From positions 57,530,593-57,594,592 of the forward strand of contig NC_057923.1 in NCBI RefSeq assembly GCF_018873765.1: 64,000 bases of DNA, in the 5' to 3' direction. The notes under the pieces were generated by a model. The model saw only the letters and a list, made by a program, of their open reading frames with translations, did no database searches and was not told the origin of the DNA. Within the stretch, counting starts at the first letter, position 1; every line of letters starts with the position of its first letter. Shown piece by piece: positions 1 to 11,249 of this stretch. The stretch is from Telopea speciosissima. Its lineage: Eukaryota > Streptophyta > Magnoliopsida > Proteales > Proteaceae. Position numbers and translations under genes: made by a program.

Positions 1-993
1 GGAACATAATGCAAAATATCTGGACACAATAAGAAAATATCAAAACACACTCAAAGCAAACCAAAAACTTATGAAAATTTGTCATCACAGAATTAGGACA
101 AATTTGATCGTTTGATGTTCATTTGACAATTACTCCTCCGGTACTAAACCAAATCAAATAAAAAAAAAATGAAAAATAGAGTAGACTCACCTGGATCTAA
201 AATCCCTCAAAAATATATCAAGAAGATGTTCTTGAGCTTAGGATGTGTGGCTTCCAAGTTGCAGAGATTCCTCAGTGCAAAATCCAAAGTTCTTACACTA
301 TTTGGGTAGTCCAAGCATTTTTTTTTTTTAGGGGTTTCTGGACTTTCAAAGGGTTTTTTATATTTTTCCCCTGATTTTTTATTGGGTTTTATTTATTTTG
401 GAATTTTTCAGGGTTTTAGGAGCATTTTGATAATTTTATACTCAATCTGAAGTGTTCCACAGAGAAGAGGTTCAGTTCATCTGGAATGTGGGGTCACTTA
501 TTCATAGGAAAATTTTCTTGTAACTTTTAAGATTTTTACGTTTTTTTGTTTAATTTAATTTTCATGTTTTCAATAAAAATCGACGGCAACATGCTTACAT
601 GCCCTAGTGCACACGTGGGTCAGTGTGTCTATCATCCGACCGACCATCCAATTTTTTGGGTCAACCCGCGAGCTGATCCGTGACTAAACTTGGTGATGAT
701 ATCATACCAATGTCAGCATCCTTTTTTTAAAAACATTTTCATTTATTATCTTCAATTTTGAAAATTCGTGTCTTTCAATCCAGTCCGATTTTCATGAACC
801 AAGTGTCGTTGCAAAGCTTAAGTGTGGGACTCAGTGACTCACCGTCAAAATACACCTAAAATAACGAGCAAATCAAATCGTTTTTGCATCATTTTCTAAT
901 AATGAATATTTATGATTTCATGAATTTCCTACCTTTCTCAAGACAAATTTACTAATTTTGTCCAATTAACCCTTCTCGGAGCATTTTGGTAAT
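1..993. other. AT-rich intergenic DNA, no gene recognised
   Basis: No coding exon, RNA gene or terminal repeat could be supported here. The stretch is AT-rich and has several poly-T runs. Confidence 0.5.
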
Positions 994-1002
994 TTTAAAA
1001 TT

Positions 1003-1130
1003 GGGAGAATGTTCTCTGTGCCGCAGCGTCCAGGCACATGGGTCTGCCACTCAAGGGGGCTGGATGGTCAGTGTGCCCACCCCCATGTGCCTAGACTTAG
1101 CCTGCGCTGCAGCACAGAGAACAGCGCCCC
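1003..1130. mobile_element. Mutator-type MITE, 128 bp, with 9-bp TSD
   Basis: A short non-coding element whose ends are inverted copies of each other. The left end reads gggagaatgttctctgtg and the right end, read backwards, ggggcgctgttctctgtg. It is flanked by a perfect 9-bp direct repeat, tttaaaatt, at 994-1002 and 1131-1139. A 9-bp target duplication is typical of Mutator-like elements, so class MULE-MITE is inferred. A second copy with the same ends lies at 61201-61336 and a related element at 21972-22140. Confidence 0.8.
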
Positions 1131-1494
1131 TTTAAAATTATAGAAGGTGAGTTTCTTCCCCTTGTCTTAGAATATCCAATTCATCATTTCTGTGAACATC
1201 CTCAAAGTGACAAATTGGGATGTTTTATCAATAAAAATAATTCACAATGGTATTGTAATAATTATGAACTTAATATCAGTATCAAATTATTTTCAGACCA
1301 GCTTTTCATGGCATCTGAAAGACTTGAATCACCCTAATAAGACAGTTGGAACACTCTGCTAAGAACCATTTTAGGTTGACTTGGGATCTAGCTGATAACT
1401 TTGTGGTCCTATTGCAATAACCATGGCCAAGAGGCCCAAGACAATCTCACTGTCCTCTGGCCATTCATGGTACTTCATACTTTTCAAGCTGTTT

Positions 1495-1832
<338 letters not shown>

Positions 1833-2582
1833 TTGGCTATAAACCAACCTGCCTTCATTGACTTAATGAAGGCTTTATCCATCATTTGTCACCTTCATGA
1901 AAAGTATGCCTAATGGATGCTTAAAAGCCCCACCCAATTAAGCTGACTATTTGACCTACACAACCAATCACACTGGAACCAGATCTAGAGCAGATGCAAA
2001 ACTACAAAATGTTCAGTAGGAGCAATAGTAACTGGATTTTCAAGTCCAAGACACAATAAAAATACCTCTAGATTGATGTACAAGTTTTAATACATATTTA
2101 ACTTTTCAACTAGAGTTATCATAAAAGAGGAAGTATCAGTTTCAATATTGTAGCTTGTGGAGGGAAGAAAAGAATCAGGAGAATCTCCTCATATGCCATA
2201 TGAGATGCAAGATAATGTTTAGTAATGCTGGACCAATTAGGAATAATCCGAAAAGCTAAAAGCACCATTAAAGAGCTATAAAGCATCTCCAGGTCACTTT
2301 CCACTAACTAGGCCAGGATCAAGTGGAACTTTCCATGCATTGGATGGTTAAAAAAGGTTCTCTGCAGCACAAAAGAAAGGGCTTTCCTTCCTACATCCCG
2401 TTGAGACTAATAACTACTTGCTAGCAAGAATAATCAAGAGCAGAATTGAGAAACTTCGAACAAGTTTCAAGCAAACATGAATCATGAGGAAAAGATAAAA
2501 TAAAAGAAGGGAGAGAAACATATATTCTATACTTTTTTCATTACAAAACCAATAAAACCCAGAGAAGGATGGATTGTTTTTT
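1833..2582. other. Intergenic, nothing recognised
   Basis: AT-rich sequence. I see no exon, terminal repeat or conserved motif that I can support. Confidence 0.4.
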
Positions 2583-2695
2583 GAAGGAATTTTTGGGCCT
2601 ATTAAAAGTGGAATTTGTGCTTGTGGAAATTATCGAGTAATCGGAGATGAAAACAAAGACCAGACATTTTGTACACAATGTGGAATCGAGTTTAA
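2583..2695 (+). pseudogene. rpoC1: Plastid rpoC1 fragment inserted in the nuclear genome (NUPT)
   Basis: One frame reads through [20 protein letters not shown] and then a CTQCGIEF segment. This is the N-terminal zinc-binding region of the plastid RNA polymerase beta-prime subunit (rpoC1), including its CxCG...CxxCG cysteine pairs. Only about 37 codons are present, with no start, no continuation and no plastid neighbours, so it is a short plastid-to-nucleus transfer and not a gene. The second half is more diverged from the usual rpoC1 sequence than the first, which suggests age or a patchwork insertion. The identification is from memory of the conserved rpoC1 protein. Confidence 0.72.
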
Positions 2696-3864
2696 CAATT
2701 CCCTTCACCCAAGCTTTTTGTTTGAACCCAACATCCTGCTTCTAGACAACTAGGGTTTGCATTTGACATATAGAAGAATACACTTTGTTGATGAATGATC
2801 AAAATGTTAAGGTGGTCACTGTCTGAAATCTTTCACAACCTGTTTTAAGACTTCAATCTACAACTCAGTGATGGATGGCTTTGCTAAGGTAGAGATTAAT
2901 AGCTGCCTTGTCACTTGCCTCACTTAGTCATCCAACATTGCCTTTCCTCTTCTTAGTTTTGTTGTGATCCTTTTCCTTTCAGTTTCTCTCCCCTTTTCCT
3001 CATCAAATAAATTTATAAGGGGAGGGTTTCCTACACAGCCAGTATGCAGTTTCATGCCTTGGAGGAAGTGTATTATGGGAAAACACTAAAAACAGGAGGG
3101 ATATATGAGACATTTTACAGGGTTGGAGCCACAGTAATCTGAGTCTAATGAGGGGTGCCAACATGCAGTTTTGAAATTAAGCTGGCGTTGCACAAATCTT
3201 TTTTTACCCAATTTATAATTAATCATCTCACAAAAATATCATTAAGGCACCAAACTGTAGTGAGGAATTGAATTGCATTCTAGAATAATATATGATTCAA
3301 GAGTTCCATCCAACCATGCTCCATTAAAATTTATAGAACACATTAAATTTTAATAAAAATTCAGCATACATACCTCTTCATCAGAAAGGGAATTGGCCAC
3401 TTTTTATTTTCCTCTTCAAAGTTCAACTCTATCTATCAAGTCCCAGCTCTAAAACTCGCATTTGCAAAACACTGATCCTGATCCGCATCAAGCACCAGCC
3501 CAAGCGAAGGAAAAGAGAATCCCATGGAAGGGTCACAGACCTTACCTCTCCAACAAGTTCCAAAACAAATGTGAATTTGCAAAGAACATTTTTCTTGGTA
3601 TTGAATTGATCATCAATTAATCATACTCCATTACCAAAAGAAGAACCATCCATCATTCTCAAAAAATTGGTAAAATTCCTATTGTATTGATTGAATTTGA
3701 CAGAGTAAAGTGGAAACCCAATGTTAATCATAAGTCAGTATAGCAAATTGAGTATATTCAAAATTATTAATTGGCCGAATTAAACCTTTCATCAATCAAA
3801 ATCATTATGCTAATACTGAGTTATCTTATCTAACAAAACCTTCTTTACTTCCCATAACCAGCCT
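2696..3864. other. Intergenic / 3' flank of the OTU gene
   Basis: No coding exon was recognised. The part nearest 3864 probably holds the 3' UTR of the minus-strand OTU gene. Confidence 0.4.
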
Positions 3865-5619
3865 CTACATTTCCAAAACATCATAATGACCATAGCCATG
3901 AAACAACACCTTCACTGGGCTCTGTTTATCCTTCCCATACTCCAGACCATAGCTGGCAATGTTTATCAAGCGATCTGAGCTCTTCTCCTTCATAAAGACA
4001 GATATCGGAATCCTGCATCAATAGAGTGAGGTAAGTTTTACAAAAGAAAATGATTTAGAAAACATAAGCTAATTGTATAATAGAAGTAGCAAATAGGTAG
4101 GAGGATAGAGTCATTAGTATGTTCATATTGCAATTAAATCATGGTGTGGGGAACCCTCTCCTTTGGAATTATAACAGAGAGCTAACTAGATCAAAGGAAA
4201 ATGTTTTTAGAATTTTTTTCTCATTTAGAACTCACCTAAGTACATGTGAAGCCATCAACAACTCAGGTTCACCTCCCCATTCACTAGGCTGCTGGATAGT
4301 TTTTACATACATATCAAAATCTCCTTCAATGAACCTGAACAGAGTAAAGGGAGGGTAAATCACATATGTTTGCTTACCAATTGGAAAGACTCAGCAATCC
4401 AGAAAAACCAAAAGCTCACCATTCAGTTTCTTCTCTCCTCTTTAACAGCTCATCTGCAACCTACAATACAAATATTGTTGAATCATATAAAATATACTTC
4501 TTGGCTCTGCAGGAGTATTCAAATCTAGAAAGTGAAAGAAAACATCAGAGGTTAAGACTAGAACTCACTTGAGTTCTTAATTCATCAGCAAGTTCTCTCT
4601 CATGGGTTTCATCAGGAGCTTCTTCCCCACTTCTCAAGCAAGCTCCATGAGCTATTGCTCTAAACAGGCATCGACCATCAGCAAGCACCCCTGAAATGTC
4701 CCAAATATTATTTCTTCTTGTTCTTCACTATTGTTTCATGTAAAGACTATTCAGCAAACCTCTTTGAATCATATATTACAGAAAATTACTATCAAACACA
4801 TACATGAGAAGGAAAAGCAAAATTACCAAAATGAAAAACTCGTATTTTTCTACTTTAGACATCAAAATACAGAAGGTTAGTTGTTCTCGAGATTCTATGA
4901 CCAAGATCAAAAGAGATCATATCTCCAATATGTTCAATAAAAGTACAAACTGGGTCACTCTGATTGTTAAATTATCATAGAAGATGATCGGATACAGGGC
5001 CTCGCTATATCTAAAACAATGGTATAAGCTTCCAGAAATTTTTCATCAATTAGCAACATATGAAGAAACTGCAAACAAGCAAGCAACAATTAAGAAGAGC
5101 AATAAATTCACCTATCACTTTGTAATCAGTAGAATCAACAGAGCATTTATCATTCCTGTCCGACCTTATTTCATCCCCATCGCCAATACAAGCAGTCTCC
5201 TCTACAACCGCCTCTGGATTCCCACCGCAACAATCCAATGAAGGCGAAAGACAAGAACAAACACCGAAAAGAAACCAAGCTGAATCAGAGCGATGCAACC
5301 ATCTGGCAGGGCGTACATCCAAGGCCACATTCCAAGACCCTTCCCCTTTCTGCTCATGATGAATTGCCGGTTTAAGATTGTTGATGCTCAGACGATCCCC
5401 ACCAGAGGGAAGAATTGCATGCCATATTGATGCCGCACCAGTTCCACCACCATTACTCCTGAGGCGGCACTCGGTGGAGTGGTGGTAGCGCCGACTGAGA
5501 TCTCCACCGCTGACAAATGAAATTGGGCTACCGACAATTCGAGGATGAACAATCGGATGTACAAGAGAGAGTGCCCCGAGGATCCAAGGCTTGGGGCGTG
5601 CGCACATTACCCCAAGCAT
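3865..5619 (-). CDS. OTU-domain cysteine protease (deubiquitinase), At3g57810 type
   Basis: OTU proteins cleave ubiquitin chains. Five exons (5619-5112, 4690-4569, 4460-4420, 4334-4236, 4012-3865) have GT-AG borders and phases that join into 305 codons ending in TAG. The OTU core begins at about residue 170 with VLADGRCLFRAIAHG, giving catalytic Asp174 and Cys177. It ends with FHGYGHYD, whose His299 is the expected catalytic histidine. The first exon encodes a basic, Arg- and Ser-rich N-terminal region of about 110 residues that could be a targeting peptide (inference), then the family-typical stretch SWNVALDVRPARWLHRSDSAW. I chose the ATG at 5619; a longer in-frame extension lacks an ATG. 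Length and layout match the plant OTU4 group, so the gene looks intact. It stands alone, with a short upstream reading frame in its leader. Confidence 0.9.
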
Positions 5620-5629
5620 CGAGACACTA

Positions 5630-5665
5630 TTAGAGGTATCTCTGCGTCTGCTCAAGCGCCGCCAT
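5630..5665 (-). promoter_or_regulatory. Upstream ORF in the OTU leader
   Basis: An ATG at 5665 in good context (ccATGGCG) opens an 11-codon frame that stops at 5630, ten bases before the OTU start at 5619. If it lies in the transcript it could reduce initiation at the main ATG. The transcript start is not visible, so this is inference. Confidence 0.4.
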
Positions 5666-8141
5666 TAGAGGATCAGAGAGAGAGAGAGGGGAAGACGACG
5701 AATAGTTGAAGAAGAACTTCGCCGGCTGAGCGGTGCACATTGGTGGTAAAATGGTATCTCTTATTCTTAAGAAAACCGAAACTAATTTTTTTTTTTTTTC
5801 TTGTTTTTCAAATGTCCAGAATTGTTAGACTTGAGAGGGTATGGGACCCACTACAGGTGTATTTGTTACTTCCACGATCGTATTTACGGATAATGGAGGG
5901 TATTTTTGTCCGAGAAAAAATGTATTGAAGATATGGAGCAGGTGAAGCATTCACGGGTTTAGTTAGTTTAGTTACGTAGTTTGTTTTCAGGGAAGGGAAG
6001 ATTAGCCGAGTTTGGTGAGTGTGTTGAGGCACATAAAAAGGGTTACCTGAGATTTTTAAGGAAAGAAAAGGTTAAGGGAAATTACCAATTCAACGGTGCT
6101 TAAACTCCATGGATTTGTTCCCTTGTTGATCCAAACAAGGCCTAGGCTGAGATATCATGCTTGGGAATTTCTATCCTTTAAGTCAGGATTGGCTCGGACT
6201 GAGTCCGGCCCAGGCCAATCCGATCCTATCCTCTTCTTCTTCTCTCCAGCCCGGCCAGCCCAGCCCAGCCCAGCATCTCCCTTCCCCTCCCCATGGTCAA
6301 GGCTAATCAGGGTTAAATCGGCCCAGCCTTGAGGGTGGGCGGGTCAGGGTTGGATTTTTTAAGCCTTGAGTGAGATCTGGACTTGGGCCTAGCTAAGGGG
6401 ACTCAGGATTGGATTGGGGTTTCAAAAAGCCGAGCCCAACCTGACCTTGTTATAGCCCTAGTCAATACGATTCTAATACCTAAATCCATATTCATGTGAT
6501 TAATTTTCATATTTTTATCCAATACCATCATGTCACCTTGCATAATCCACAAGTTAATTTTTTTTTTTGAAGAAATCCACAAAATTATCTTTGATAAAGT
6601 TTTAAGGAGAAACTTTTCCTTCACCGTGCATGAAGGAAAAGTACAATCATCAAAGGCCATAAATGTCTGCTCTTATTTACGAATGGCCAGAAACACTCCC
6701 CCCCTTTTGTGCGATACCTTATGGACACCGTTGAAACCCATTGGTCAAAGTTCTCCCTTTAGTGTGGGTGTGGGAAAACTCGGTCCCTCAAATAATTTGG
6801 TAATTGATCCATGCTCTTATCTATCCAACAGTCATTATAATTGATGGGGGATCTCTAATTTGCATTTATAATTATGGGAAAAGATCCTTGCCATGTTGTA
6901 TGGAATTTGTGCCCAGGCATAGGAACACGTGAAATTACTACATTGCCCCCGTAAAATAAAATATCCCTTCCATATTGATACCCTTGTGTGGCTCTCATCA
7001 CCTCCCGCACTGGTGAAGGGACCCACATAGCTTGGTTGCGATGTTCTGCCCCATAATTATTTACTTCATGGGAAAAAAACTTCCCCATGATGCTAGTGTA
7101 ATTTTCCTCTTAGATAATTTTTTTTTATTTATTTTCTCCCTCCCACTGACCCACCATGATCGAATATGTGGACTCTATACGGATTATACCTTTTTCAAGA
7201 CAAGCATTGCTATGATGTGCAGATTCCTCCCCACATTAGCATCGTAGTGGACACTCTCCCTTACGTTGTATATACATTTCTCCCCATTAGTAGGTCATAT
7301 ATATTACTTTTTAGACTAGCTTCTTGCTATAGGTGTGTCATATGCAGCTGAAATTCTATTAATGTGTAGTAATTTTGTTGATAGATAATCCCAAAGAACC
7401 ATGCTCACATGTCAAGTTTCACCCATAAAAGATTCAATTAAGTGAAAAAATAGAATTTTCAAACAATCATGACTATGGGAAGATGCATGCCAATATGTGA
7501 ACAGTTCAAATAGAATAATGCATTGACTTTTTTTTATTTTTAAGGATGAAAATAGGTTGACATTTTACATGGAAATGCACTTGATTGAATTATAATATAA
7601 AATTTGACTATATTTTTTTAGTAAAAAACATTTTTTACATATTTAAGTGTCAAAGTTATCACATCATACTTCCAAAAGGCACACATGGAACACATAACCT
7701 TAGTTTCTGTCCTTGAGGTTTCTATATATTCCCCCCTTCCCCCTCTCGGAGGGGGTTTTGGTGGTTTTTGCATAAAATATAAATAAATAAATAATACATT
7801 ATTTATTTATTTTCAAATATGCTTAGAATAGAAAATCTTTTTTCCCACAATAATCAGACAAGATGGGCCAATCCAAAGACTAATTAGCTAGAGCCAAGAG
7901 TAGCCTCCATGAGCCACAACATAGAAATTCCTTATTAAGGGTATCATGCAGAAATCATTTAGATTTATACTATTAATTTATTTATTCATTTTGTAGAGAT
8001 TGACTTATTTAATGCCTTTGAAAGTTGAATTTTTCAGCATTTGGAAGTATTTTATGAAAAAAAATATACTTATGAAAAATTGGTTCCTACATATTCCATT
8101 TTAAATATTGCTAGATGAATAGATGATGTGACTATATGACA
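5666..8141. other. Gene-free 2.5 kb between OTU promoter and Gypsy element
   Basis: The first few hundred bases should hold the OTU promoter. A GC-richer patch at 6190-6440 with repeated 'cagcccagcc' and 'gggtcaggg' words resembles the ends of hAT elements seen elsewhere in the window, but I could not find a paired end or TSD. The rest is AT-rich with no coding signal. Confidence 0.4.
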
Positions 8142-8146
8142 GTCGG

Positions 8147-8983
8147 TGATGAGGCAGAAAACACCCCACCTATCAGAGGCTGCCACATGGCCGACCTGAC
8201 CTCAGTCCGAGAACCGAATTGAGCCGAGCAGGAAATCGGGCTGACCCCGTCTCCGATAAGTCACCTGACAGAGCCAGACTCCCTTAAGCTAGCCGGTGTC
8301 TGAGGTCGAGCTCTGAGCCGAGCTCATACAGGTCAGCCATAAACTCCTGGCCGAGCTTATACAGGTCAGCCATAAACTCCTGGCCGAGCTTACTGCCGAG
8401 ACCAACCTCTCGGGCCGACCTCCTAGGCCGAGGTGACGACCAAGCCGAGACCAACCTCTCAGGCCGACCTCCCAGGTTGAGGTGACGGCCAAGGCCGACC
8501 TACCATGCCGCCCTCCTAAGCCGACCTCCGAGGCCGAGCCCTCCTCCACTGAAGCTGCCATAGCACCCCACCGGGGATCTCCGGGTCACGTCAACGCATC
8601 CCAAGAATCACGGGATGAGGATCGAACCACGATCCCAGCGCAACACGGAATCACACCCTACATGGACTCTTACCTTAATAAGAGCCGACCTCGAAAATAG
8701 CTCTCCACTCCGCTCTACGATAGAGAACCTTCCGAAAGAAGGACTCCTACCATACTAGGACTCTCCCAACCGCCTCATCTCATCCTCACTCTATAAATAC
8801 CCAGGTATGGAGCACCATTCCTCAGCTTGCTTTCACTACGCAGTTACGCTATTGCACTGGTGATCTAATTTTAGCATCGGAGAGTCCTAGGCAGGAGCCA
8901 CACCGGCTCTCTTGTGCTCATCACTTGGTCTTTGCAGGCTCATCCGTGGGCAAACCAAGCATCGGAGATTTTCACACGCAACA
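8147..8983 (+). repeat. 5' LTR of the Gypsy element
   Basis: 837 bp, TGATG...CAACA. A TATA box (tataaata, 8792-8799) marks the likely promoter. Compared with the 3' LTR it carries extra internal copies of the 'acaggtcagccataaactcc' and 'gaccaacctctc' segments, so the length difference of 85 bp comes mainly from local duplication or loss. Confidence 0.92.
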
Positions 8984-8984
8984 G

Positions 8985-9010
8985 ATTTGGCGCCGTCTGT
9001 GGGAACGACA
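8985..9010 (+). other. Primer-binding site
   Basis: Two bases after the 5' LTR the sequence reads atttggcgccgtctgtggga. TGGCGCC..., ending in the complement of a tRNA CCA tail, is the usual PBS form in Tat and Athila elements. I did not assign the primer tRNA. Confidence 0.75.
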
Positions 9011-9209
9011 TCAGCAGGCCATCGTCGTTTCTACCAACTTCAAGAGCAATAATAATGGTGCACATGAGATCAAGGCAGCATGGCTTGACTTCCCTTACAG
9101 ACGAGCCACAGCCCGTTGGGTAGACGAGGCGATCATCGCCCCCCTAAGCCTCGCGGCAGGGGATAAACAAAAGACCCCCTCGGGCAGGGGGTGCGCAGCC
9201 CATCACGGG

Positions 9210-11249
9210 CACCATGATCAGTCCCATTCCCCCACCAGAGGGTGGGAATGGGGGAGGTGTGCTAGCCACAGCCGCGACTGACCAGGCACAGGCCGAGCCA
9301 AACTTGGGCGGGCTAGACCTACCTGCGCCGCCGCCCTTACCGGAGAGTTTGGGCCCCAAAGCCCCAGCTAATAATCGACAAGTTATGGACTTGCAGTTGC
9401 AGATGCTCCACACCAACGAGATGCTGCGTACCTTCATGAACCGAGATGGCCGAGGCGGGTTGATGGGCCAACCATTGGTCTCGCCCCCTCCGGCCCGTCC
9501 GCGCAGAGAAATTTACGACAAAATGGTGGCCGCGTAGGGCCGAGCCTAGCCGAGCTGCGTCCTCACACCCGTTTTGTCGAAGACTCCTCCTCCTCGCCCT
9601 AGCAGAGGCGCTCAATCGGATGAGCAAGAGCATCGTCGAAGCCTGGGAATAGGGCAGGAAATCGAACCAGCAGGCTCGGTAGCGAGGAGGTTGGTATTTT
9701 TTGGACGCTCGGAGAGGACAGACAGCCGAGGAGAGTCCGAGAACAAGGGAAAGAGCCCAATGAAAGACGCGCTGCGAGACAAGGAGAAGGATCTCGTTAT
9801 ACCCCCCGGCGTCAAAGCTCGCCTACCCGAGAAGAACAACAGGAGAGCCCCTGTGGGTTGAACTTCCAGGAGGAAAGAAGAACAAGGAAGGATGGTGTAG
9901 ACCGAGCTGACCAGAACGGCCGACCACAGCGGGACGACCGAGCCTACCGACCTCAAGCTAAGGAGCCAAATGGTCGACCTAGGCCGAGCGAGCATAATAA
10001 TTTGTACCGGGTGGATGAGCCGATTGACCGAGCACCTGAAATTGAGCTGGAGAGGTGGCTACGAGACTTGGCAGAGCAAGTGGAGGGATTGAAAAAATAA
10101 GCGACCCCGGACGCCTATTCGCTGGTCGGGCGTCACCCCTATCCTCCTGAGATCATGACAGCGCCACTGCCGACCGGGTTCAAACCTCCTCCCTTCGACC
10201 GCTATGATGGGACGACCGACCCGACGGATCACATCAACTACTTCAATGCGATGATGACCATGTACGGGGGAACTGAGATTGTTTCTTGTCGGGCTTTCCC
10301 TGCATCCCTCAAGGGCACAGCGACCTCATGGTTCTCCTGGTTGCCGCCGAACTCCATAACAAGCTTCGTTCAACTCTGTCGATCCTTCGTCACGCGCTTC
10401 CAGAGTAGTATGAAATACAAGAAGACAACAGTCAACCTCCTCAGCATGAAGCAAAGGCCCGACGAGTTGATCTGAGCTTTCCTCTCCTGCTTCAACAAGG
10501 ACTCCTTAGACATCAAGGATTTGGATGAGGCCATGGCCCATGCGGCTATGAGCAACGGGCTCGTCGACATGGACCTCATCAAGGACTTGGCCAGGAAGCC
10601 GATCAGAAACCTGGCCGAGCTCTTGGAGAGGTGTAATGAATTTGCAAATATGGCCGAGGTTCTCCAGGCCCGAAAGGGAAACGAAGGCCGACCCGACAAG
10701 AAAAGGCTGACAATAGATGACCATAGGGAAGACAAATGGCCCAGGACGAATCACCAAGCCGACAGGTCGGATCGAGCTCGAAGCCCCGATTACACCCCAC
10801 CAAATACCTCGCGCAAGGAGATTTTGATGCAAATACAGGACGGTGGGTACATCCGCTGACCCCGACCAATGCAAGCGAGGTCATCTCGAAATCCCGACAA
10901 ATATTGTCAGTTCCACAAGGACACCGGTCATGACACCAAGGATTATTATCAGTTGAAAAGAGAAATCGAAGAGCTGATAAAAGCGGGCCATTTGAAGTGA
11001 TATGTCAAAGGAGGCCGTGAAGAGCGTGGGGGTTGGCGGCCTGAAGAGCCAGATCAAAGAAAAGCCGAGCCGAGGCCCAAAAATAGGCGAGTCGAACGAG
11101 ATGAAGATAAAGTCTGAGCTGAGAAGAAAGAGGATGGGTCCGGGCCGAGCAATGATAAGGGAGCTCCCATATACACTATCCTCGGAGGGCCGGGGCAAGA
11201 GACTACTCGAAAGGCTAAGGCAAACGCACGGTTCATCGGAGTTGCCGAG
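9210..11249 (+). pseudogene. gag: gag region of the Gypsy element, broken
   Basis: Gag is the capsid and nucleocapsid precursor. The N-terminal part is a low-complexity Pro/Arg/Glu-rich stretch in two frames (up to about 9860). From 9858 on a single frame is kept. The retrotransposon Gag core is at 10155-10650 (FDRYDGTTDPTDHINYFNAM, then a TATSWFSWLP segment). The zinc-knuckle-like motif [19 protein letters not shown] is at about 10900-10960. Stops lie at 10098, 10473, 10857, 10998 and 11115, and each fits a CGA-to-TGA or CAA-to-TAA change. The upstream change of frame near 9860 is the only one seen. Confidence 0.85.

Noticed and set aside
5050..5110. Continuation of OTU exon 1 into FIALLNCCLLVCSFF
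   Set aside because: It reads past a consensus donor (gatag|gtgaat) into intron; splicing to 4690 restores the family sequence.
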